DNA from: Pedobacter foliorum
Lineage (GTDB): Bacteria > Bacteroidota > Bacteroidia > Sphingobacteriales > Sphingobacteriaceae
Direction of reading: 5' to 3'
Assembly: GCF_013266735.1 (NCBI RefSeq)
Contig: NZ_JABSNU010000014.1
Span: 62,001 to 126,000 of the forward strand
Length of the DNA stretch: 64,000 nt
Shown here piece after piece: positions 40,795 to 49,942 of the stretch. Made by a program: the position numbers and the translations under genes. The notes beneath the pieces were generated by a model. It was not told where the DNA came from. It saw nothing but the letters and a program-made list of their open reading frames with translations, and did not search any database. Within the stretch, counting starts at the first letter, position 1, and every line of letters begins with the position of its first letter.

Positions 40795-42516
40795 TTAAGA
40801 AAACCAAGTTGTTACGTCCTCTTTTGAAGGCATGGTTAATTCAAGTTTAAGTTTCTTACGCATTCCTCCAAGATCATTAAATACTTTGTTCGGGTTTGCA
40901 GCTTTTAACTCTTCAATAGTGTTGATTCCCATTTTTCTAATTACCTGAACCCATTCAGCAGGAACACCCGCGTTTACGAAGTCTTCATCAGTAGTTACCT
41001 TTGCTTTTTTCTCTGGTCTCATTTGAGGGAAGAATAATACTTCCTGGATAGTAGATTGGTTAGTCATTAACATTACTAATCTATCTATACCTATTCCTAG
41101 TCCGGAGGTTGGAGGCATTCCGTATTCAAGAGCGCGGATAAAGTCATCATCCATAGCCATAGCTTCATCATCTCCTCTTGCAGCTAATTTTAGCTGATCC
41201 TCGAAACGTTCTCTTTGATCGATAGGGTCGTTTAGTTCTGAGTAAGCATTAGCAATCTCTTTACCCATCACAAATAATTCAAATCTTTCTACCAGACCTT
41301 CTTTGCTTCTGTGCTTTTTAGCAAGAGGAGTCATTTCTAATGGGTAATCAGTAATGTATGTAGGTTGGATTAGATTTGCTTCAACTTTCTCGCTAAACAA
41401 TTCATCGATAAGTTTACCACGGCCCATAGAAGCGTCTATTTCAATATTGAGACTTTTGCAGGTTTCTTTTAATTCTTCTTCAGTCATGTTAGAAACATCA
41501 ATACCTGTATATTTCTGTATTGATTCATACATGGTCAGTTTTTCGTAAGGACCTTCAAAGTTTACCTCATGCTCACCAACTTTCACAACTGGAGATCCAT
41601 GAATAGTTACCGCAATTTTCTCAAGACATTCTTCAACCATGGCCATCATCCAGATATAGTCTTTATAGGCTACATAGATTTCCATAGAGGTAAATTCAGG
41701 GTTATGTGTACGGTCCATGCCTTCATTTCTGAACATTTTACCGAACTCATACACACCATCAAATCCTGCTACAATAAGTCTCTTTAAATAAAGCTCATTT
41801 GCTATACGAAGGTATAGCGGCATATCCAATGTGTTATGATGAGTAGTAAAAGGACGTGCAGCAGCACCACCATGAATAGGCTGTAATATCGGAGTCTCCA
41901 CTTCCATCCAACCTTGATTATCGAAATAATTCCTCATGGTATTGATTACCTTAGAACGGTTGATGAAAATTTGTTTAAAACCAGGATTTACAGTTAAATC
42001 AACATAACGTTGTCTGTAACGCAATTCAGGGTCGGTAAAACCGTCATAGATATTACCATCCTCATCACGTTTTACTACAGGTAAAGGTTTTAAAGCTTTA
42101 GACAGAAGCGTGAATTCTGTAACGTGAACAGAAATCTCGCCAGTTTGAGTTGTGAAAACATACCCCTTAACACCTATAAAATCTCCAAGATCCAGCAATT
42201 TTTTGAAAACAGTATTATATAGGGTTTTATCTTCATCTGGACAAAGATCATCCCTTTTTAAATATACTTGGATTCTTCCTGTAGAATCTTGTAATTCCAC
42301 AAACGCAGCGCTTCCCATAATACGGCGGGTCATTATCCTACCGGCTATGCTAATACTCTTATATGCAGTTTTATCCCGTTCGTAGTTCGCTAAAATATCT
42401 GCAGCATTTGCATTTATTTCATATGCTTCGGCAGGGTAGGGATTTATTCCCAATTCACGCAACTGATTTAGTGAATTACGGCGCAATAATTCTAATTCTG
42501 ATAGTCCTGTACTCAT
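40795..42516 (-). CDS. lysS: Lysyl-tRNA synthetase, class II, with C-terminal extension
   Basis: The protein has 573 residues. The N-terminal OB-fold anticodon-binding domain (residues about 55-165; SIAGRIMTRRIMGSAAFVEL) is followed by the class II core. Motif 2 is FRNEGMDRTHNPEFTSMEIY and motif 3 is GLGIGIDRLVMLMT. Most LysRS proteins end soon after the FFPQMRP block (about 500 residues). Here about 70 more residues follow (VPAEWVQVIRKMGINTIEEL), with a helix-hairpin-helix-like look that I have associated with Bacteroidota homologues. It attaches Lys to tRNA-Lys and has its own terminator. Confidence 0.96.
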   Translation of the reverse strand: MSTGLSELELLRRNSLNQLRELGINPYPAEAYEINANAADILANYERDKTAYKSISIAGRIMTRRIMGSAAFVELQDSTGRIQVYLKRDDLCPDEDKTLYNTVFKKLLDLGDFIGVKGYVFTTQTGEISVHVTEFTLLSKALKPLPVVKRDEDGNIYDGFTDPELRYRQRYVDLTVNPGFKQIFINRSKVINTMRNYFDNQGWMEVETPILQPIHGGAAARPFTTHHNTLDMPLYLRIANELYLKRLIVAGFDGVYEFGKMFRNEGMDRTHNPEFTSMEIYVAYKDYIWMMAMVEECLEKIAVTIHGSPVVKVGEHEVNFEGPYEKLTMYESIQKYTGIDVSNMTEEELKETCKSLNIEIDASMGRGKLIDELFSEKVEANLIQPTYITDYPLEMTPLAKKHRSKEGLVERFELFVMGKEIANAYSELNDPIDQRERFEDQLKLAARGDDEAMAMDDDFIRALEYGMPPTSGLGIGIDRLVMLMTNQSTIQEVLFFPQMRPEKKAKVTTDEDFVNAGVPAEWVQVIRKMGINTIEELKAANPNKVFNDLGGMRKKLKLELTMPSKEDVTTWFS

Positions 42517-42625
42517 ATATCTCTTATATCCGGCAATAAACCGTATAGTTTTATTTGTATTGTATTTTTAAAATTATGCAAAAATAGGTATTTGCAGCAT
42601 TTTTTATCTGCATTAAATAGGAATA

Positions 42626-44539
42626 TTAATCTGCCTCAACAGATTCGTTATACATTTCGTTAATGGTTTCTGCATACTTCTTTTCAAGAACCTTTCTTTT
42701 AGCTTTTAAAGTAGGTGTTATTTCACCCTCTTCAATACTGAAAGGATTGCGTTTAATCTTGAAGTTCTTTATTCTTTCAAATTTTGCAAGTTCCCCTGAA
42801 AGTTTTTTTATGTCTTGGGCAATCCAATCTATAATTTCTTTTTCTGCTATAAAAAGTTCGGGCTTTTGGAAGAAAGATTCTGGAAGTTTAAAAGTTTCCT
42901 GAAGGTTTTCTTTGTTTGGGATAATAATCGCGGTTAGATATTCTCTTTTATCGCCAATTAAGAACAGCTGATCTATTTTTAAACTTTTTAAGTATATGTT
43001 TTCAACCGGAGTAGGATAAACATTCTTTCCATACGCATTTACGATCATGTTTTTTAACCGATCTGTGATTTGAAGGTTTCCTCTGTAAAATCTGCCAATA
43101 TCGCCAGTATGAAACCAATTGTGTTTGTCTATGGCTTCAGCGGTTTCAGCAGGTTTATTGAAGTAACCTTGCATAACGCAATGACCACGAACAATGATTT
43201 CTCCTTCAGCACACTCAAAATTCGGATCAAACGATTCGTGTGTTTGAATATTAATCATTTCTTTGGTCTCCACATGCTGAATGCCGATTTCAATGCCAGG
43301 GATTACACGTCCAACAGTTCCGTATACTTGTCTATGATATTCTGTAACCGACATTACGGGTGAGGTTTCAGTTAGTCCAAATCCCTCAAGTATTTTGATG
43401 TCGAGGTTTCCGAAGAATTCTCCAACATTTTTAGGTAAGGCAGCTCCACCAGAGATCATAAATTTTAATCTGCCACCTGTTTTCTCTTTTATTTTGCTGA
43501 AAACAAGTTTTTCAGCTATTGATCGTTTAGCGGAAAGGAAAATGCCAGGAGTTTTACCTGCTTCTTTTACCTGACGATAATTCTGGCCTGTTTCTAATGC
43601 CCATAGAAAGATTTTAGACTTTAATCCATCACCTGTTGTTCCACTTTTTATAGCTTTATCATGTATCCTTTCCAAAAGTCTTGGAACGCAATTCATAACT
43701 GTAGGCTTTATTTCGCCCATGTTTTTTGCTAGCAGCTCCAAACTTTGTGCAAAGGCAATTTTACAGCCCTGTGCACAACATACGTGATAGGTAGCTGTAC
43801 GTTCGAAAACATGTGACAGTGGCAGAAATGATAAGAAGGTTTCTGTTTCATCTATAACAGGGATTTGTTGTAAACATACTTTAACGTTTTCAACGAAATT
43901 GCTATGAGAAAGCATTACACCTTTTGGGGTGCCAGTTGTTCCTGATGTATAAATTAATGCCGATATGTCCGAAGGTTTAAGTGCTTCGCGCAGTGTTTTT
44001 ATTTCGGCTAATTTGGGTTCAGTTAAACTACTTTTTACATCGAGAATTTCTTCGAAACTTACAATCTCAGCTTTAAGATCTTCAGGAATTGTAACTTTTG
44101 TGTATTCAGTAAAAGCAGGAATTATATAATTGAGTTGTCGGCAATTGCCGGCAATTTTTAGGATCTTTTTGTATAAGAAAGTATTTCCTACTAAGATTGC
44201 TTTGATACCCGAATCATTAATAATGTATTCTACCTCATGTTCAGAAAGGGTAGGATATATAGAAGTATTAATCGCTCCAATTTGTTGTATTCCCTGATCA
44301 TAATAGACGTACTCTGGAGAGTTCTCTATCATTAGTCCCATTCTGTCACCTTTCTTTATTCCTTTACTTAAAAAGAATGCTGAAACTGCATCTGCATTGT
44401 CAAGTGTTTCTTTGAAAGATATTTCCTCCCAAGTGGTGCTCTTTTTGTCTATAAGAAAGGTCTCTTCCGGTTTATGAATGTTTTCAACTACATTTCGCAG
44501 TAAACTGGGAACTGTGGATGACTCGTTGAATGATACCAT
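42626..44539 (-). CDS. Long-chain fatty-acid-CoA ligase (AMP-forming)
   Basis: This 637-residue protein of the ANL superfamily activates fatty acids to acyl-CoA by way of an acyl-AMP. The AMP-binding signature LIYTSGTTGTPKGVMLSHSN is near residue 195, followed by GGAALPKNVGEFF, LEGFGLTETSP and WFHTGDIGRF (hinge region). The FACS motif-like DRLKNMIVNAYGKNVYP contains Asn where many members have the catalytic-loop residues. It resembles the eukaryote-like ACSL/FadD15 group. It stands alone after the iscA terminator. Confidence 0.92.
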   Translation of the reverse strand: MVSFNESSTVPSLLRNVVENIHKPEETFLIDKKSTTWEEISFKETLDNADAVSAFFLSKGIKKGDRMGLMIENSPEYVYYDQGIQQIGAINTSIYPTLSEHEVEYIINDSGIKAILVGNTFLYKKILKIAGNCRQLNYIIPAFTEYTKVTIPEDLKAEIVSFEEILDVKSSLTEPKLAEIKTLREALKPSDISALIYTSGTTGTPKGVMLSHSNFVENVKVCLQQIPVIDETETFLSFLPLSHVFERTATYHVCCAQGCKIAFAQSLELLAKNMGEIKPTVMNCVPRLLERIHDKAIKSGTTGDGLKSKIFLWALETGQNYRQVKEAGKTPGIFLSAKRSIAEKLVFSKIKEKTGGRLKFMISGGAALPKNVGEFFGNLDIKILEGFGLTETSPVMSVTEYHRQVYGTVGRVIPGIEIGIQHVETKEMINIQTHESFDPNFECAEGEIIVRGHCVMQGYFNKPAETAEAIDKHNWFHTGDIGRFYRGNLQITDRLKNMIVNAYGKNVYPTPVENIYLKSLKIDQLFLIGDKREYLTAIIIPNKENLQETFKLPESFFQKPELFIAEKEIIDWIAQDIKKLSGELAKFERIKNFKIKRNPFSIEEGEITPTLKAKRKVLEKKYAETINEMYNESVEAD

Positions 44540-44572
44540 ATTATATGATTGGTTAGCTTGTTATCCGTATAA

Positions 44573-44597
44573 TAAAAAAGGGCGCTAAAAGCGCCCT
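44573..44597 (-). terminator. iscA terminator
   Basis: GGGCGC (44580-44585) and GCGCCC (44591-44596) form a 6-bp GC stem with a TAAAA loop, followed on the minus strand by a T-run (44579-44574). It lies 24 bp after the iscA stop. Confidence 0.85.
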
Positions 44598-44620
44598 CTA
44601 CAAATATAGTGAAATGTACG

Positions 44621-44947
44621 TTAAACAGAAAAACTCTCTCCACAACCGCAGGAACGGCTGGCATTTGGATTGTGGAAATTAAAGCCCTTTCCATTTAAGC
44701 CATCAGAAAAATCAAGTTCAGTGCCTGCCAGATATAAAAAGGATTTCATATCCAGAGCTATTCTGATACCTCTGTCTTCGAAAAACTGATCTCCCTTTTG
44801 TTCTTCATTATCAAAATCTAAATTGTATGATAATCCTGAACAGCCACCACCTTTAACTGAAACGCGCAAGAAATAGGTGCTGTCCATCTGCGACTCTTGC
44901 ATCAGGTGATCAATTTTACTCTTTGCTTTATCTGTTATCGTGATCAT
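44621..44947 (-). CDS. iscA: Iron-sulfur cluster assembly protein, IscA/ErpA family
   Basis: This 108-residue A-type carrier has the three conserved cysteines, one in VKGGGCSGLSY and two in SRSCGCGESFSV. It receives Fe-S clusters and passes them to target proteins. It is the last gene of the minus-strand iscS-iscU-iscA group, about 107 bp after iscU across a repeat-bearing spacer. A terminator follows. No hscA/hscB or fdx gene is adjacent, as in many Bacteroidota. ErpA-type assignment is also possible. Confidence 0.92.
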   Translation of the reverse strand: MITITDKAKSKIDHLMQESQMDSTYFLRVSVKGGGCSGLSYNLDFDNEEQKGDQFFEDRGIRIALDMKSFLYLAGTELDFSDGLNGKGFNFHNPNASRSCGCGESFSV

Positions 44948-44974
44948 TTTAGTAGTAGTTAATGTTTAGTAGGT

Positions 44975-45050
44975 AGTATTTAGTACTTAATATTTAGATA
45001 TAATGCTTATAGCAATTCGTCTAAATATTAAGTGCTAGATACTAAATACT
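44975..45050. repeat. Imperfect inverted repeat in the iscU-iscA spacer
   Basis: The left arm 44975-44998 and the right arm 45020-45050 pair apart from about 7 extra bases in the right arm. Both arms are built from TAGTATTTA/TTAATATTTAG-like words that also occur just upstream (44951-44975). It could form a large AT-rich hairpin in the iscSUA transcript. Confidence 0.6.
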
Positions 45051-45054
45051 CGAA

Positions 45055-45468
45055 TTAGTGATGAGATTTAGCTAATTCAAATGGTTCCAAGCCGTTTTTA
45101 ACTCGGTAATCATTAATTGCTGATTTAATAGCGTCCTCAGCTAATACTGAACAGTGAATTTTAACTGGAGGTAAAGCCAATTCTTCAACAATATCCATAT
45201 TGTCGATAGTTAATGCCTCGTCAACAGTTTTACCTTTTAACCATTCAGTTGCTAAAGAAGATGATGCAATTGCAGATCCACATCCAAATGTTTTGAATTT
45301 AGCATCTGTGATTACGTTGTTCTCATCAACTTCAATTTGTAAACGCATAACGTCGCCACACTCAGGTGCGCCAACCAGGCCTGTTCCAACTGATTTACTA
45401 TCTTTATTTAAAGTACCAACATTTCTAGGGTTGGTATAATGTTCCATTACTTTTTCTGAATATGCCAT
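45055..45468 (-). CDS. iscU: Fe-S cluster scaffold IscU
   Basis: This 137-residue scaffold protein has three cluster-binding cysteines: GAPECGDVMRLQ, FGCGSAIASSS and KIHCSVLAEDAI. The N-terminus MAYSEKVMEHYTNPRNVG is standard for IscU. It receives sulfur from IscS and iron to build [2Fe-2S] clusters. It starts 61 bp after iscS on the same strand. The LPPVK motif bound by HscA is present (ELALPPVKIHC), although no hscA gene is nearby. Confidence 0.96.
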   Translation of the reverse strand: MAYSEKVMEHYTNPRNVGTLNKDSKSVGTGLVGAPECGDVMRLQIEVDENNVITDAKFKTFGCGSAIASSSLATEWLKGKTVDEALTIDNMDIVEELALPPVKIHCSVLAEDAIKSAINDYRVKNGLEPFELAKSHH

Positions 45469-45529
45469 TTTATTTTACTTTAAATCTCTGTCAACAGAGA
45501 CAATTTATATTATATGAATTAAGGAGCTA

Positions 45530-46741
45530 TTAGTGTTCAGCCCACTCAATTTTACTTAAGTCAATACCTTCTTTAAACATTTCCCAAAGTGGAGAAAGAT
45601 CTCTAAGGTGATTAACTGCTTTTTTAGTGTTTTCAATTGCGTAATCAATTTCTTCTTCGGTAGTAAAACGACCTAATCCGAAACGGATAGAAGAGTGTGC
45701 AAGATCATCTGACAATCCAAGGCTTTTTAAAACGTATGAAGGTTCTAAAGAAGCTGAAGTACATGCAGAACCTGATGATACAGCAAGATCTTTCATTGCC
45801 ATCATTAAACCTTCTCCTTCAACATATTTGAATGAGATATTGGCAACATGAGGCAAACGGTGCTCTACATTTCCATTTACATAGCTTTCTTCCATTTGAG
45901 AAAGAGCCGATTCAAGTTTGTCTCTTAAGCCAGATAAGCGTTTTGCTTCGCTATCCATTTCTAAACGACAAAGTTCACAAGCTTTACCTAAGCCAACAAT
46001 ACCAGGTACGTTTAATGTTCCTGAACGCATACCACGCTCATGACCACCACCGTCCATTTGTGCTGTTACCTTAACTCTTGGGTTTTTACGACGTACATAA
46101 AGTACACCTACACCTTTAGGGCCATACATTTTATGAGCAGAAAATGCCATAAGATCAATACCATCAGCATTTACATCAACTGGGATTTTACCAACTGCCT
46201 GTGTAGCATCTGTCATGAATAAAGCACCATGTTTATGGGCAATTGCAGATATTTCTTTGATTGGCTGAACAACACCTATCTCATTGTTTCCATACATAAT
46301 GGTTACAAGAATAGTTTGATCCGTCATTGCAGCTTCTAATTCCTGAAGATCGATAAGACCATCTTCTTTAACTTTTAGATAAGTAACTTTTGCGCCTGCT
46401 TTTTCAAGGTGTTTGCAAGTATCTAAAACTGCTTTGTGTTCTGTAGTAGCAGTGATAATGTGGTTACCTTTATCCTGATACATTTCAAAAACACCTTTTA
46501 TACCCAGGTTGTCTGCTTCTGTAGCGCCTGAAGTAAATATGATCTCTTTTTCTGTACAGCCAATTAATTTTGCTACTTGCTCACGTGAGTAATCAACAGC
46601 TTCTTCAGCAACCCATCCAAAGGCGTGATTGCGGCTGGCAGCGTTACCAAATTTGTTTGTAAAATAAGGTAGCATTGCTTCTAAAACCCTAGGATCTAGA
46701 GGGGTAGTAGCATTATTATCTAAGTAAATAGGAAGTTCCAT
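45530..46741 (-). CDS. iscS: Cysteine desulfurase IscS
   Basis: This 403-residue PLP enzyme takes sulfur from cysteine as a persulfide. The N-terminus MELPIYLDNNATTPLDPRVL is standard. The PLP-binding Lys is in AFSAHKMYGPKG, and the catalytic Cys is in the long loop SSGSACTSASLEPSYVL, typical of IscS (group I). It heads the iscS-iscU-iscA group and provides sulfur for Fe-S clusters and tRNA thiolation. A promoter-like pair lies just upstream (46768-46796). It is divergent from the epimerase gene. Confidence 0.97.
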   Translation of the reverse strand: MELPIYLDNNATTPLDPRVLEAMLPYFTNKFGNAASRNHAFGWVAEEAVDYSREQVAKLIGCTEKEIIFTSGATEADNLGIKGVFEMYQDKGNHIITATTEHKAVLDTCKHLEKAGAKVTYLKVKEDGLIDLQELEAAMTDQTILVTIMYGNNEIGVVQPIKEISAIAHKHGALFMTDATQAVGKIPVDVNADGIDLMAFSAHKMYGPKGVGVLYVRRKNPRVKVTAQMDGGGHERGMRSGTLNVPGIVGLGKACELCRLEMDSEAKRLSGLRDKLESALSQMEESYVNGNVEHRLPHVANISFKYVEGEGLMMAMKDLAVSSGSACTSASLEPSYVLKSLGLSDDLAHSSIRFGLGRFTTEEEIDYAIENTKKAVNHLRDLSPLWEMFKEGIDLSKIEWAEH

Positions 46742-46767
46742 CGTTTTTGTTTATTCTTATTAATAGA

Positions 46768-46796
46768 CAAAGATACGAAAAAAGATTGCCAACAAT
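46768..46796 (-). promoter_or_regulatory. iscS promoter
   Basis: On the minus strand TATCTTTG (46775-46768) is an exact TAnnTTTG box, with ATTG (46796-46793) 17 bp upstream. The expected start would give a leader of about 20 bp. The -33 element is less certain than the -7. No IscR-like site was identified. Confidence 0.5.
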
Positions 46797-46866
46797 TATA
46801 ATTAATACCTATGACGGTATAGTTAAAACTTGCATTTTTACATTTGTTTAACGTATTAATTCGTTT

Positions 46867-47268
46867 ATGAAGAAGATAGAGCACATTGGGATAGCTGTAA
46901 AAGATCTCGATGTATCGTGTAGTTTGTATGAGAAATTGCTGGGTACCTCATGTTATAAAAAGGAAGAAGTTCCCTCAGAAGGGGTAAGTACGGCTTTCTT
47001 TAAAACAGGAGAAAATAAGATTGAATTGCTTGCTGCAATTTCTGAAGATAGCCCAATTGGAAAATTCCTTGAAAGGAAAGGTGAGGGAATACATCATATT
47101 GCATTTGATGTTGATGATATTGAAGAAGAAATGAAAAGATTAAGATTAGAGGGGTTCATTTTGCTGAATGAACAGCCAAAGTTAGGTGCAGATAATAAAT
47201 TAGTGTGCTTTGTGCACCCAAAAGGGACTAATGGGGTTTTGATTGAATTATGTCAGGAAGTACGATAA
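46867..47268 (+). CDS. mce: Methylmalonyl-CoA epimerase
   Basis: This 133-residue protein of the vicinal-oxygen-chelate (glyoxalase) fold has two beta-alpha-beta-beta-beta modules. The metal ligands fit the family: His in KIEHIGIAVKDLD, His in EGIHHIAFDVDD, and Glu in GVLIELCQE. It interconverts the R and S forms of methylmalonyl-CoA in propionate metabolism. The mutase genes are not in this window. It overlaps the start of the next small gene by one base (TAATG), so they form one unit. Confidence 0.9.
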   Translation: MKKIEHIGIAVKDLDVSCSLYEKLLGTSCYKKEEVPSEGVSTAFFKTGENKIELLAAISEDSPIGKFLERKGEGIHHIAFDVDDIEEEMKRLRLEGFILLNEQPKLGADNKLVCFVHPKGTNGVLIELCQEVR

Positions 47269-47555
47269 TGGATGAGTTAACATCACTGAGTAATATTATC
47301 AATAAAGATTTTGATATAGATAATATTACTACTGAAGCCTTAATGAGAGAACGTTTAATTGAAGCTTTTGCATATTTGCTTGATAATGATATTTCTAAAA
47401 TGATGAATATATTATACAGAACCGATGTTGATGAAGCTAAGCTAAAATCATTGTTGATAAGTAACTCTGAATTACCCTCTGCAGAGGTAATTGCAGACGC
47501 TTATATAGCCAGACAAAAGCAGAAAATTGAAACGTGGAAAAAGTATAGTAGATAA
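47268..47555 (+). CDS. Small hypothetical protein downstream of the epimerase
   Basis: The protein has 95 residues from the ATG at 47268, which overlaps the epimerase stop as TAATG. A further ATG at 47250 would overlap by 19 bp and is less likely. The protein is acidic in its N-terminal half, helical, and has a basic tail (ARQKQKIETWKKYSR). I do not recognise its family. The pattern of a small gene behind mce recurs in Bacteroidota as far as I recall. Coupled translation suggests a related role. Confidence 0.6.
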   Translation: MDELTSLSNIINKDFDIDNITTEALMRERLIEAFAYLLDNDISKMMNILYRTDVDEAKLKSLLISNSELPSAEVIADAYIARQKQKIETWKKYSR

Positions 47556-47569
47556 TTTTTTTACACTTA

Positions 47570-47601
47570 TTTGTTTCTAAGAAATAAAATCACGATATTT
47601 G
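47570..47601 (+). promoter_or_regulatory. rpmE promoter
   Basis: TTTG at 47570-47573 and GATATTTG at 47594-47601 are 20 bp apart, the same layout as at rpmH (first base of the -7 box differs). The rpmE ATG follows at 47640. Confidence 0.6.
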
Positions 47602-47639
47602 CATCCTTAAAAATAAGCGACAAATAAGTATATAACAAT

Positions 47640-47888
47640 ATGAAAAAAGATCTGCATCCATCAAACTATAGATTTGTAGTATTTAAAGATATGTCTAACG
47701 AGTATTCTTTTTTAACAAAATCTTGTGTAGATACTAAAGAGACTATTCAATGGGAAGATGGTAACGAATATCCTCTATATAAATTAGAGATTTCTCATAC
47801 TTCTCACCCTTTTTATACTGGTAAAATGAAATTGGTTGATACTGCTGGTCGTATCGATAAATTCAAAACTCGTTACGCTAAAAAGTAA
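47640..47888 (+). CDS. rpmE: Ribosomal protein bL31, type B
   Basis: This 82-residue protein begins MKKDLHPSNYRFVVFKDMSN and includes ISHTSHPFYTGK and GRIDKFKTRY, the type B L31 pattern. Type B proteins lack the zinc-binding cysteines of type A. Here only one Cys is present (KSCVDTKE), fitting the zinc-free form. Many bacteria carry both forms and switch under zinc shortage. Only this one is in the window. A terminator follows the gene. Confidence 0.95.
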   Translation: MKKDLHPSNYRFVVFKDMSNEYSFLTKSCVDTKETIQWEDGNEYPLYKLEISHTSHPFYTGKMKLVDTAGRIDKFKTRYAKK

Positions 47889-47923
47889 TTATACCAAAAT
47901 AAAAAATTATTTTAAAGTCCCGG

Positions 47924-47957
47924 TGCTGTTGCTTCGGGACTTTTTTTATTTTTGTGG
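47924..47957 (+). terminator. rpmE terminator
   Basis: AAAGTCCCG (47924-47932) pairs with CGGGACTTT (47945-47953) over a 12-base loop and runs into a T-tract. It lies 35 bp after the rpmE stop and directly before the next gene at 47961. Confidence 0.88.
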
Positions 47958-47960
47958 CTT

Positions 47961-49130
47961 ATGATAATCAATTTATTTGATGATAGTGCGTGGCAGTCGT
48001 TACGACCACTATCTTTCACACGGCCGGTTGCAGATCTTCGTATAGGGATTTTAACTATTGCTCAAAAATGGGAAAAGTATTTAGGTGCCGAATCCGGATT
48101 TTTAACAATAGCTTATCTGGCAGCAAAATATCCCTTACTATCTGATGCCGAACTATTCATCAATGGCTCTGTTTGTCCAGATGAAGAATTGGTAAACGCT
48201 ATTTCCTACCTTAAACAAGGTGAGTGTCTGAAACAACAAGATCTTGTAATTGCCTATAAAATAAATAAAGGTGACTCTTTTGATACGTATGATAAACTGA
48301 AGCCTATTGAGTATTCGGGGGATTTTATCAGAATAGTGGTTCCTGAAGATATCTTTAAGTTCAATGATACTGAGCTTAAAAAGGACTTTGCTTTGCTTAC
48401 AAAAGGAAAGACCTCCGCAAAATTAAGTTCAACCAATACTTTTATTGGGGATAATTTTTTTGCTGAAGAAGGAGCTGTGGCTGAATGTTCATCATTTAAT
48501 AGTCTGAATGGCCCCATTTATATTGGAAGGAATTCGCAGGTATGGGAAGGATGTCATATAAGAGGTTCTTTTGCATTATGCAATGACTCTCAGATAAAAA
48601 TGGGCGCAAAGATTTACGGTCAAACAACTATCGGTCCTTACAGTAGGGTAGGTGGTGAAATTAATAATGCCGTAATTTGGGGTTATTCATCAAAAGGTCA
48701 CGAAGGTTATTTAGGAAATGCAGTGATGGGCCAATGGTGCAATATTGGCGCTGATAGTAATAACTCGAACCTTAAAAATAATTATGCAGAGGTAAGGCTG
48801 TGGGATTATGCCGCAGAAAGTTTTCGTAAAACAGGGTTACAGTTTTGCGGTTTAATTATGGCCGATCATGCTAAATGTGGTATTAATACCATGTTTAATA
48901 CAGGTACAGTTGCCGGTGTAAGTGCCAATATATTTGGCCCAGGTTTTCCACGTAACTTTATACCTGATTTTTCCTGGGGTGGAGCCCAGGGATTTGAAGT
49001 ATATAGCCTAAATAAAATGTTTGAAACTGCCACTAAGGTTTACGAGCGTAGAAATTTAGAATTTAGTACAATAGAAAAAGATATTTTAACCCGGGTTTTT
49101 GAAGATACAAAGATCCATAGACGTTTTTAA
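47961..49130 (+). CDS. GlmU-family putative sugar nucleotidyltransferase
   Basis: The protein has 389 residues from the ATG at 47961; the TTG at 47952 is inside the terminator and is rejected. The N-terminal part (DDSAWQSLRPLSFTRPVADL) resembles the nucleotidyltransferase-like start of GlmU-family proteins of Bacteroidota. The C-terminal half is a left-handed beta-helix built from hexapeptide repeats (GRNSQVWEGCHIRGSFALC; GAKIYGQTTIGPYSRVGGE), which usually binds acyl- or sugar-CoA substrates. It is the first gene of a line with tpiA, prmA and mpl. The substrate is not known. Confidence 0.78.
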   Translation: MIINLFDDSAWQSLRPLSFTRPVADLRIGILTIAQKWEKYLGAESGFLTIAYLAAKYPLLSDAELFINGSVCPDEELVNAISYLKQGECLKQQDLVIAYKINKGDSFDTYDKLKPIEYSGDFIRIVVPEDIFKFNDTELKKDFALLTKGKTSAKLSSTNTFIGDNFFAEEGAVAECSSFNSLNGPIYIGRNSQVWEGCHIRGSFALCNDSQIKMGAKIYGQTTIGPYSRVGGEINNAVIWGYSSKGHEGYLGNAVMGQWCNIGADSNNSNLKNNYAEVRLWDYAAESFRKTGLQFCGLIMADHAKCGINTMFNTGTVAGVSANIFGPGFPRNFIPDFSWGGAQGFEVYSLNKMFETATKVYERRNLEFSTIEKDILTRVFEDTKIHRRF

Positions 49131-49180
49131 TTAGGCCTGTATATATAATAAACCTTAAACAGACCACAATAGATTAGATT

Positions 49181-49942
49181 ATGAGAAAAAAAATAGTAGC
49201 AGGAAATTGGAAAATGAATTTGGATTATGCTGAAGGCATATCATTATTTTCAGAAATTGTTAACATGGTTAGAGATGAAAAAAAAGGAGATCAGTTAGCT
49301 GTTATCTGTGCTCCATATATTCATTTAAATAGTTTAGCACAACTTGGTGGTGATGTAGTAGGAATTGGTGCTGAAAATTGCCATGAAAAAGAAAGTGGTG
49401 CTTACACTGGTGAGATCTCTGCTAAAATGATAAAATCTGTTGGTTGTGGATACGTAATCGTAGGTCACTCAGAAAGACGTCAGTATTTTGCTGAAAGTGA
49501 TGAATTATTAGCACAAAAAACAATTGCTGTTCTTCAAAATGATTTAACTCCTATTTTCTGTATTGGCGAAACACTAGAAGAAAGAAATAACGGTACCTAT
49601 TTTGAAGTTTTGAAAACTCAATTGGAAAATGGAGTTTTTGGATTAAGCGCTGCTGACTTTTCTAAAGTTGTTATCGCTTATGAGCCTGTTTGGGCTATAG
49701 GAACTGGCTTAACTGCATCATCTGATCAGGCTCAGGAAGTTCATGCTTTTATCCGTAAGGAAATTGCTGCTAAATACGACAATGCAATTGCTGAGAATAC
49801 AACTATACTTTACGGAGGTAGCTGTAACCCTAAAAATGCTGCTGAACTCTTTGCTCAAAATGACATTGATGGTGGTTTAATTGGTGGCGCATCTTTAAAA
49901 TCAAGAGATTTTGTTGACATCGTAAAAACATTCAATTCTTAA
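49181..49942 (+). CDS. tpiA: Triosephosphate isomerase
   Basis: This 253-residue TIM-barrel enzyme interconverts DHAP and glyceraldehyde-3-phosphate. Catalytic residues are visible: Lys in AGNWKMN, His in VGHSERRQYF and Glu in IAYEPVWAIGTG. The phosphate-binding loop is LYGGSC/LIGGASL. Its stop overlaps the prmA ATG by one base, so the two genes are coupled. Confidence 0.98.
   Translation: MRKKIVAGNWKMNLDYAEGISLFSEIVNMVRDEKKGDQLAVICAPYIHLNSLAQLGGDVVGIGAENCHEKESGAYTGEISAKMIKSVGCGYVIVGHSERRQYFAESDELLAQKTIAVLQNDLTPIFCIGETLEERNNGTYFEVLKTQLENGVFGLSAADFSKVVIAYEPVWAIGTGLTASSDQAQEVHAFIRKEIAAKYDNAIAENTTILYGGSCNPKNAAELFAQNDIDGGLIGGASLKSRDFVDIVKTFNS

Noticed and set aside
47250..47267. Upstream ATG for the small gene after the epimerase
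   Set aside because: It would overlap the epimerase by 19 bp, whereas the TAATG overlap at 47268 is a normal coupled start.
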